Assembly: GCA_041946675.1 (NCBI GenBank)
Contig: JBHGAU010000014.1
Span: 1 to 48,846, forward strand
DNA: 48,846 nucleotides
Source: CAWBKV01 sp041946675
Lineage (GTDB): Archaea; Halobacteriota; Methanosarcinia; Methanotrichales; Methanotrichaceae
Reading direction: 5' to 3'
Shown piece after piece: positions 43,100 through 48,846 of this stretch (position 1 is the first letter of the stretch; each line of letters opens with the position of its first letter). The notes beneath the pieces were generated by a model. The model was not told where the DNA came from. It saw only the letters and a program-made list of their open reading frames with translations, and searched no databases. Both the position numbers and the translations under genes were made by a program.

Positions 43100-44052
43100 G
43101 GCGGCACTATTTCCTGGATGAGTACTGCATCATCGCAGCAGAGCGCAAGAAGAGGCCCTCGGATTTCAAGACTGCAGAAGCAAAAGAGGGGGATATAAAA
43201 AGCTGCCCGTTCTGCCCGGGAAATGAAGATAAGACGCCCCCTGCAGTGGCAGTCTATACAGATCACGGCATATTTGCAGATGGGATTGAAAGAATACTCA
43301 ACTGGAGGATAAGGGTATTTCCAAATCTGTTTGCTGCAATGGTGCCTGACCCCGGGATACCAATCGGAGAATGGATTGCCCTGCCGGGCTATGGATATCA
43401 TGAGGTGATTGTGGACTCACCCGATCACTGGGATAGTGCCGCAGACTTCAGTATAGATCATATGGAATTGATTCTACAAGTATATAGAGATCGATATTCT
43501 CATTACCGCTACATGAGCGGCATAAACTACATATCTATCTTCAAGAATCGGGGGAGTTCTGCAGGCGCATCGCTCGGCCATACGCATTCACAGGTAGTGG
43601 CCATACCCATAATGCCTCCGCTCATGAAAAAAGAGGTAGCTGCTATATCATCTGCATCTTTTTGTCTTTACTGCAATGTAGTCGAGCGTGAGCAAGCATC
43701 AGCCCGGCTTATAACCCAGAACGATGACTGGATACTCATAGCGCCTTTTTACTCAATCGCGCCCTATGAGACATGGATTTTACCCAAAAAACATATAAAT
43801 AACATTGAAGATACGACAGAAGGCCAGCGGAAGAGCCTCGCCTTGATGCTCAGCGATGCTCTGCGGCGAATCAAATCTTTGTTGGGTGACCCGCCTTATA
43901 ATTATATGATATTTCAGCTTCCCTCGGATTATCATCTCAATATCCGTATCCAACCCGCTTTGTCGAAGATAGCAGGCTTCGAGAGAGGAACAGGTATATA
44001 TATCAACCCTGTGCCACCTGAGCAAGCGGCCGCAGAACTTCGTCAGGCATAG
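43087..44052 (+). CDS. galT: Galactose-1-phosphate uridylyltransferase, apparent ATC start
   Basis: The GalT family belongs to the HIT superfamily and exchanges UMP between hexose-1-phosphates. Seen: R-R-H-Y-F-L-D-E-Y-C-I-I-A-A-E-R, zinc-type C-P-F-C-P-G-N-E, C-L-Y-C, and the catalytic G-H-T-H-S-Q (uridylyl-His). The only normal start codon upstream (ATG 42994) would add 31 residues read from inside the GT4 gene. Homologues begin just before E-L-R-R; here that position is ATC (43087-43089), and AGGTGAT lies 3 bases upstream. I place the start at this ATC (321 residues). Role: makes UDP-glucose or UDP-galactose for the neighbouring transferases. Confidence 0.9.
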   Translation: MPELRRHYFLDEYCIIAAERKKRPSDFKTAEAKEGDIKSCPFCPGNEDKTPPAVAVYTDHGIFADGIERILNWRIRVFPNLFAAMVPDPGIPIGEWIALPGYGYHEVIVDSPDHWDSAADFSIDHMELILQVYRDRYSHYRYMSGINYISIFKNRGSSAGASLGHTHSQVVAIPIMPPLMKKEVAAISSASFCLYCNVVEREQASARLITQNDDWILIAPFYSIAPYETWILPKKHINNIEDTTEGQRKSLALMLSDALRRIKSLLGDPPYNYMIFQLPSDYHLNIRIQPALSKIAGFERGTGIYINPVPPEQAAAELRQA

Positions 44053-44203
44053 CGAAAGCCGAAAGATTAATTAGCGAACAGCATATAAAACTATTTACGA
44101 AAGACAGGAAAATACCTATTGAATCAAAGGGCCTCGCGATCCCCACTATGATATGAACACGATCGAAACATATGATTCCGTCAGCTGTGAGATGCTATAT
44201 GTG

Positions 44204-44212
44204 TTTATATAA
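44204..44212 (+). promoter_or_regulatory. TATA box for the second GT4 gene
   Basis: TTTATATAA lies 55 bases before the ATG at 44267. The expected transcript start is about 44237, leaving a leader with GGTGAAGGAG next to the ATG. So this gene is transcribed separately from the GT3-GT4-galT operon. Confidence 0.5.
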
Positions 44213-44266
44213 GGCTCTTCTATTCAATAATAGGATAATGATTAATAGTAGACGTTGGTGAAGGAG

Positions 44267-45493
44267 ATGCGAATCGGAATGCTCTCCTGGGAGAGCTTGT
44301 ATTCTATAAAAGTTGGAGGTGTTGCGCCCCATGTTTCTGAACTTTCTGAGGCCCTTGCAAGAAGGGGCCATGAAGTACACGTTTTAACTCGCCGGGGGGA
44401 TTTTGAGTCATATGATAAGATAAATGGAGTTCATTATCAAAGAGTTGATTTTGATGTATCCGGGGATATCATTTCCCAGATGGACAAGATGTCGAATGCC
44501 ATGTATCACCGCTTTGTAGAGGTGCAGAAGCTTTTCGGCCCCTTCGATATAATCCACGGCCATGACTGGCACCCTGTCCCAGCACTCAACCAGATAAAAT
44601 GGAACTGCGGGGTACCGTATGTGTTTACTCTGCATAGCACTGAATGGGGGAGGTGCGGCAACAACAATGGCAATAGAGAGGTGTCTCACCGGGAGTGGCT
44701 GGGAGGATATGAATCCACAAGGGTTATAGTGACTACAAAACGCATGCTTGATGAGCTCATGTGGCTTTACTCCATACCTGAGAGCAAGATAGATATAATA
44801 CCAAATGGAATCGTTTGCGGAAAAATGAGAAGATCACTGGATGCAGGAAGGGTTAAGGAGCGTTATGGAATCCATCCTCTTGCTCCAGTAGTCCTGTTCT
44901 GCGGAAGAATGAGCTATCAAAAAGGCCCAGACCTTCTTGTAGAGGCTATTCCCCAAGTGCTCAGGAACAGAGGCGATGTCAAATTCATTTTTGCTGGCGA
45001 GGGTGGCATGAGGGGAGAATGTGAGCGGCGTGCATGGGAGCTGGGCGTAAGTCATGCCTGCAGATTCCTTGGATATGCCCCGGCATCGGATAAGGAAGAG
45101 CTTCTGAATGCATGCGATCTCATGTGCATCCCAAGCAGGAATGAACCCTTTGGTGTTGTCGTGCTCGAGGCATGGGACGCATGCAAGCCCGTAGTCGCGA
45201 CGGAAGCCATCTCTATAATCAGAAACTTTGAAGATGGCATTCTTGCCTATATTCAGCCTGAGTCCATCGCATGGTGTATAAACCGCCTGCTGAATGATCC
45301 CGATGAGATGAAGAAAATCGCCGAGGCTGGGTGCAACAGGATTGAAGCAGAGTTCAGCTGGGACAGAATTGCCAGGAGAACAGAAGCAGTGTATGAGAAT
45401 GTCCTGGATAGCAAGCTAGGCCCCATTGACTCGGAGCGAAAACTACAAAAACGACAGAGCACAAGGGGCACTACTACTGCCTCGATAGCTTAG
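44267..45493 (+). CDS. Glycosyltransferase family 4, end overlaps tRNA-Thr
   Basis: The protein has 408 residues from the ATG at 44267 (GGTGAAGGAG upstream); a TTG at 44255 is in frame. GT-B fold with M-L-S-W-E-S-L-Y-S-I-K-V-G-G, I-H-G-H-D-W-H-P-V and C-terminal C-I-P-S-R-N-E-P-F-G-V-V-V-L-E (E-x7-E). Closest in layout to archaeal glycogen/starch-synthase-like GT4 enzymes. The last five codons and the stop (GCC-TCG-ATA-GCT-TAG) are the first 15 bases of the tRNA-Thr gene. Confidence 0.9.
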   Translation: MRIGMLSWESLYSIKVGGVAPHVSELSEALARRGHEVHVLTRRGDFESYDKINGVHYQRVDFDVSGDIISQMDKMSNAMYHRFVEVQKLFGPFDIIHGHDWHPVPALNQIKWNCGVPYVFTLHSTEWGRCGNNNGNREVSHREWLGGYESTRVIVTTKRMLDELMWLYSIPESKIDIIPNGIVCGKMRRSLDAGRVKERYGIHPLAPVVLFCGRMSYQKGPDLLVEAIPQVLRNRGDVKFIFAGEGGMRGECERRAWELGVSHACRFLGYAPASDKEELLNACDLMCIPSRNEPFGVVVLEAWDACKPVVATEAISIIRNFEDGILAYIQPESIAWCINRLLNDPDEMKKIAEAGCNRIEAEFSWDRIARRTEAVYENVLDSKLGPIDSERKLQKRQSTRGTTTASIA

Positions 45494-45552
45494 CTCGGTA
45501 TAGCGCGTCCTTGGTAAGGACGAGGCCGCGGGTTCGAATCCCGCCCGAGGCT
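45479..45552 (+). tRNA. tRNA-Thr (anticodon GGT)
   Basis: The cloverleaf is complete: acceptor GCCTCGA/CCGAGGC with an A-C mismatch at the last pair (7-66), D arm GCT/AGC, anticodon stem CGTCC/GGACG around TTGGTAA (anticodon GGT), T arm GCGGG-TTCGAAT-CCCGC, discriminator T, as is common for archaeal tRNA-Thr. No intron or CCA. Its first 15 bases lie inside the preceding glycosyltransferase gene. Confidence 0.94.
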
Positions 45553-45721
45553 TAGATTTTTCCTTATTGGCTTTATTCCAGCGATATCGACCTGATTCTG
45601 GTATCGGATGGCCTTCAGGAGCATGAGCTTTCTTGACAGATGTAATCGCCATTACAACGAATATCAAGGACAAAGCTCAATATGCCCTTCAATAAAATGC
45701 CAAAGCGATTCTTTGAACTTC

Positions 45722-46315
45722 TTAAGATTCGCATCTCAGCCGTGGAATGAACATAGGTACCTTCTGCCTGTACCTTCTATATTGCTCTCCAAACTCCTCG
45801 AACAAAGATGTCTCCTCGTGAATTGCTCCAATATAGAAGTACACAGTCGCCAGAATATTGAATGTCAGAAGGTTCAGAGTCATATAAGGAAATAGCCATA
45901 GGAAGACGATGCCAAATAGAAACAGGGGATTTCTGAGATGGCAGTAGAATCCATTTGTAACAAGGCCGCCGCTACCCCTTTGTCCTCGAAGCTGAGCCAG
46001 CCCAAAGAAGTAATCGATATTGGTTTGTGCTAAGGCAATCAAAACCCCAAAAGCAGCCAGCACCTGCCCTGCCATCATCAGCCATTTCCATGGCGCACGG
46101 ACCGCATAGAGGACTTTGTCAGGCAAAAAGGCAAGGATATAGAAGAAAGGTGTCACCATGATCAGAGCCAGGATTATATAGGCGATCCTGTACCATCGAT
46201 CTGCCGCCACACCGAAGATACGTCTCGCAAGCATTTTAGGCCCGGGATCAGCCAAGATGCTATGAAGGAGACCGAAGAGCACGAAGTATGCTGCCACTGC
46301 CAGAACTGATGCCAT
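45722..46315 (-). CDS. Isoprenylcysteine carboxyl methyltransferase-like membrane protein
   Basis: The protein has 197 residues with about five membrane helices. The C-terminal half matches the ICMT/PEMT/NnrU-like SAM methyltransferase fold: G-L-V-T-N-G-F-Y-C-H-L-R-N-P-L-F, then E-E-T-S-L-F-E-E-F-G-E-Q-Y-R-R-Y. Such proteins methylate lipids or protein carboxyls; the archaeal substrates are unknown. The ATG is preceded by GAGG and begins 9 bases after the GIN-protein stop, in a three-gene minus-strand operon. Confidence 0.82.
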   Translation of the reverse strand: MASVLAVAAYFVLFGLLHSILADPGPKMLARRIFGVAADRWYRIAYIILALIMVTPFFYILAFLPDKVLYAVRAPWKWLMMAGQVLAAFGVLIALAQTNIDYFFGLAQLRGQRGSGGLVTNGFYCHLRNPLFLFGIVFLWLFPYMTLNLLTFNILATVYFYIGAIHEETSLFEEFGEQYRRYRQKVPMFIPRLRCES

Positions 46316-46324
46316 AGCTTCGCC

Positions 46325-47047
46325 TCAACCTGTCTTTGTCAGGCTACCGGAGCCGCTGACCTGCTGGTTTATTCTCGATGGATTGCCCTTGTAATGGACT
46401 GCGCCGCTGCCACTTATCTTCGTATCAAGCTCGTCATTAACGTTTACCTCTGCCTGACCGGAGCCGCTAATAGTTATAGACGATCTGTTGGTCACAAGAT
46501 CATAGCCGTGCATACTCCCCGATCCGATGATGGTAACGCTGCTGCTCGATGCACTGCCTTTAAGCAGAGCACTGCCTGAGCCTGAGATAACTGTGCTTAA
46601 ATCCTTACAATCCACATCCAAATTGATCCCTCCAGAGCCGCTCATTCCCAGATCCATTGAATCTGTATGTATAGGTGAAATGCTGATGATATTTCCAGAG
46701 CCGCTCAGGTACAGACCCTTAACTTCAGGAGCTGATGCATAGATTTTAATGGATCTCCTGGGAGTAACGCAAGTGGAAGTGGATATCGTAAGCCTGCCAC
46801 CGCTGACATCACTTCTCAAGACTGGAAGAATGTTGTCTTCAGCCTCGATTCTCAGAGACTGCGGCCCATCGGATACATAAAGATCGCCAATCCCCTGAAG
46901 CTCTATGCTGCTGAAGCTGCCTGCCGTCCTGTTCTCGCTTATCATGTTTCCAGAGCCGATGATGCAGCCGGGACTAATACAGCCGCTGATTAGTATAATC
47001 GATACTATTGCTGTGCCAAAGATAACCGGTACAATCCATGCCTTCAC
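46325..47047 (-). CDS. GIN-domain (DUF2807) lipoprotein
   Basis: The protein has 240 residues from the GTG at 47047, which has GGTG 6 bases upstream and gives a compact lipoprotein signal (M-K-A-W-I-V-P-V-I-F, lipobox I-S-G-C). TTG/GTG/TTG starts at 47059-47053 are alternatives. The body is the right-handed beta-helix-like GIN/DUF2807 domain, with S-G-S-G recurring about every 20 residues (L-S-G-S-G-N-I, M-S-G-S-G-G-I, I-S-G-S-G-S-A, I-G-S-G-S-M, I-S-G-S-G-Q-A). Function unknown; probably a surface or lipid-associated adhesin. It is second in a minus-strand operon. Confidence 0.86.
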   Translation of the reverse strand: MKAWIVPVIFGTAIVSIILISGCISPGCIIGSGNMISENRTAGSFSSIELQGIGDLYVSDGPQSLRIEAEDNILPVLRSDVSGGRLTISTSTCVTPRRSIKIYASAPEVKGLYLSGSGNIISISPIHTDSMDLGMSGSGGINLDVDCKDLSTVISGSGSALLKGSASSSSVTIIGSGSMHGYDLVTNRSSITISGSGQAEVNVNDELDTKISGSGAVHYKGNPSRINQQVSGSGSLTKTG

Positions 47048-47077
47048 ATCCAACACCAATCCATCATGCGAAAACTT

Positions 47078-47557
47078 TTAGCTGCGCCCGCTAAATGGCA
47101 TATAGAATATAACGCCGTCAGAGATGCTGCTCACAACCAGGCCGCGCTTCTTCAGGCGTTCATAAACCATATCGATAAGCAATTCCAGAGGCTTGTTGCG
47201 CATCTCCACGGATATGCCCTTGAATGCAGAAAAGCTGCCTGTGATCATGCCGTCCTCGAACTCCGCATCAGGCAGCTTCACATCGAGGCCCGTCATATCA
47301 TCGAGGCTGACTCCTTCCTCGGATGCTGCTGAGCTGAAGAGATCGAAGTATTCATCGGAACTCCAGACGCATATTATGTTCCCCTTATTGCCTTCCGCCT
47401 TGGATAAAGTATAGATTTGATATCTGCCAACATCGATATCTTCCAGTCGAGATCCACTGGAGACTTGCTCTCGAGCAGCCTCCATAACCGATATCATATC
47501 CTCCAGGTGCTCCATTGCACGCTTGGCTATATTATCCAGCAGTGCATCCAAGTCCAT
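47078..47557 (-). CDS. Small soluble protein of unknown function
   Basis: The protein has 159 residues, ATG start with GGAGG 4 bases upstream. No signal peptide or membrane span is predicted. The N-terminal third is a charged helix (L-L-D-N-I-A-K-R-A-M-E-H-L-E-D-M), then an acidic alpha/beta part. It is the first gene of a run with the GIN lipoprotein and the ICMT-like protein. I do not recognise the family. Confidence 0.7.
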   Translation of the reverse strand: MDLDALLDNIAKRAMEHLEDMISVMEAAREQVSSGSRLEDIDVGRYQIYTLSKAEGNKGNIICVWSSDEYFDLFSSAASEEGVSLDDMTGLDVKLPDAEFEDGMITGSFSAFKGISVEMRNKPLELLIDMVYERLKKRGLVVSSISDGVIFYMPFSGRS

Positions 47558-47694
47558 ACTGCCTCCTAAATCTTATTATTCTCGAAGTTATCTGAGATAA
47601 ATATTCCGCGATATTCTGTACTGGCCCCTGGTATTTTTGGCGATTGCCAAACTATTAATATATCCCTTTTCTTCAATGCATCCGATCTCATAAG

Positions 47695-48567
47695 ATGGAC
47701 TACAGTACCATTAAATCAAATGTCCTTCAGAAAGCTGAGCTGGATTTCTGGGAGAAGCTAAAGAAGAACGGCGAGGAAACAGATCTCAAATACGCCCGTG
47801 ATCTGCCAGACAACACTCCGAAGTTTATACTGGAAATGCTATCCGAGTTCGAGAATGAGGTGGCCGAGTTCTGCCTTGGTGACGCCAGCGGGTCTGTCCT
47901 GGATGCGGGCTGCGGGAACGGGAATATTCTGATGAAGTCTCTTGGCTCCGGGAATATCTCCATTGGCCAGCCCGCACAGAAGATGCGAAGATACACAGGT
48001 CTGGATTTTTCGAGGAATATGCTTGGCAGGGCAGCCATAAGAGCCCAGCATTTGCCGAACTCATTTTTCCTTCAGGGATCTGTAAATCATCTGCCGTTCA
48101 AAGACAAATCTTTCGATAGAGTTGTAAGCAGCGGTGTCCTGACATGCCTTCCTATCGTCCAGGAAGCTGAGGCTGCCCTGAGTGAATTCAACAGAGTCCT
48201 GAAGCCTGAGGGAACTCTAGTTGTGGATTTCTTCAATAGGGCTTCACACTTCACTATTTTGCGAAAGCATATTCTAAGAGAGTGTATTAGTCCGCCTGAA
48301 TACGTTTCTCCTGGGGAGTTCATGACTTATCTGACGCACACAGGCTTTGAGGTTCTGGATTGCCGGGGATTTGATTTCAAGCCGTATCAGGGGTATCTTT
48401 TCATGAGCAGATGGCGGAAGATCATCGATCCGTGCTTCATACAAGAGAGGTTCACACGAATTATCGAGGCTAAAATGGTGCCGAAGATGCCGGCATTGTG
48501 CATGCTTGGATATAGGATCTATGTAAAATGCAGGAAAACTGAGAAAGGACCGAGGGCATTACGTTAG
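47695..48567 (+). CDS. SAM-dependent class I methyltransferase
   Basis: The protein has 290 residues. Motif I is S-V-L-D-A-G-C-G-N-G-N, followed by motif II-like G-L-D-F-S-R-N-M and the post-motif S-F-D-R-V-V-S-S-G-V-L-T. It belongs to the Methyltransf_11 type and may act on a lipid, quinone-like or small-molecule substrate that cannot be told. A TATA-like ATTAATATAT lies at 47654-47663. No ribosome binding site is seen, so the transcript may be nearly leaderless. It diverges from the small soluble protein gene. Confidence 0.88.
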   Translation: MDYSTIKSNVLQKAELDFWEKLKKNGEETDLKYARDLPDNTPKFILEMLSEFENEVAEFCLGDASGSVLDAGCGNGNILMKSLGSGNISIGQPAQKMRRYTGLDFSRNMLGRAAIRAQHLPNSFFLQGSVNHLPFKDKSFDRVVSSGVLTCLPIVQEAEAALSEFNRVLKPEGTLVVDFFNRASHFTILRKHILRECISPPEYVSPGEFMTYLTHTGFEVLDCRGFDFKPYQGYLFMSRWRKIIDPCFIQERFTRIIEAKMVPKMPALCMLGYRIYVKCRKTEKGPRALR

Positions 48568-48707
48568 TCTCTGGACTTTTACAGCGAAAGATAAAAGAAT
48601 GCAAAAAAGTTATTTCTATATTTTCAATTCAATATTCTTCCAGCATAAGATCAGCATCATAATTAAGTATTAGTAACTACAACTTGAGATTCGTGGTGAA
48701 ATTGATT

Positions 48708-48846
48708 ATGATAAAATCCAAAGGGACTCTTTATATCGCCGCAGCATTGGCAATGGCTATAGCTCTGATGCCTGCGATTCATGCATCCTCAAATGATACT
48801 CAGTCATACTCAAATGATACTCAGTCATACTCAAATGATACTCAGT
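48708..48846 (+). CDS. Secreted protein with tandem seven-residue NDT repeats (partial, right edge)
   Basis: The start is ATG 48708, with GGTGA 8 bases upstream. A signal peptide (M-I-K-S-K-G-T-L-Y-I-A-A-A-L-A-M, cleavage near I-H-A) runs into S-N-D-T-Q and then S-Y-S-N-D-T-Q units. Each unit holds an N-D-T sequon for N-glycosylation. At least two full 21-base units and a partial first one are seen before the window ends, so the true length is unknown. Probably a surface or sheath protein. Confidence 0.75.
   Translation, partial: MIKSKGTLYIAAALAMAIALMPAIHASSNDTQSYSNDTQSYSNDTQ
48789..48845 (+). repeat. Tandem 21-bp coding repeat
   Basis: A partial first unit (48789-48803) is followed by two full units, 48804-48824 and 48825-48845, each TCA-TAC-TCA-AAT-GAT-ACT-CAG and identical at the DNA level. 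The window ends on the first base of a possible fourth unit. Confidence 0.9.

Overview
The window looks like chromosomal DNA of a methanogenic archaeon, most likely a Methanothrix (Methanosaeta) relative. This is inferred from gene content and signals; there is no rRNA to confirm it. The evidence is: archaeal-type FAD synthase, CoaD, NAD kinase and FBPase/IMPase; a stand-alone biotin carboxylase (PycA) next to BirA; a JAMM protease; a PGF-CTERM tail on PstS; a sodium/solute symporter with a tiny partner protein; glycogen-type genes; archaeal TATA boxes; and GGAGGTGAT-type ribosome binding sites. Many genes are secreted and use a lineage-restricted repeat.

Layout. 1-9.85 kb: cell-surface island with a vWA protein cut by the window edge, two secreted proteins built from a recurring EDLLRRQ helix, a C39-like papain-fold protein, a third DUF11-like/coiled-coil protein, a Ser/Thr-rich secreted protein with a caspase/CHAT-like His-Cys core, and a Cys-tailed secreted protein. 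9.86-17.8 kb: potassium uptake, with an unlisted 58-residue membrane protein, kdpA, kdpB, kdpC, a terminator, an EamA exporter, and a KdpD-like sensor lacking its kinase. 18-23.4 kb: small secreted proteins, an iron-sulfur flavoprotein, PstS and a seven-bladed propeller protein. 23.6-27.5 kb: pycA-birA-JAMM-ribL in a tightly overlapping run, then coaD. 27.5-30.3 kb: a PHP phosphoesterase with an unusual start region, a DOMON lipoprotein and an orphan, degenerate PrimPol-like protein. 30.4-35.4 kb: SSS symporter plus small partner, a DUF2156 protein, NAD kinase and FBPase/IMPase. 35.5-45.6 kb: tRNA-Val, a transposase scrap, then a glycogen cluster (debranching enzyme and GH57 on the minus strand; RecA/KaiC-like ATPase, GT3 synthase, GT4, GalT and a second GT4 on the plus strand), ending in a tRNA-Thr that overlaps the last GT gene. 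45.7-48.8 kb: ICMT-like methyltransferase, GIN-domain lipoprotein and a small soluble protein in one operon, a SAM methyltransferase, and the start of a secreted protein made of seven-residue NDT-containing repeats.

Most interesting pattern: at least three genes (pstS, the PHP gene and galT) have no ATG/GTG/TTG where homologues start, yet carry a good ribosome binding site at normal spacing before ATA, ATT or ATC. Other points are the surface repeat family, the secreted caspase-like protein, the kinase-less KdpD with the small Kdp-linked membrane protein, and the AGCAC/GTGCT dyads between the two arms of the glycogen cluster.
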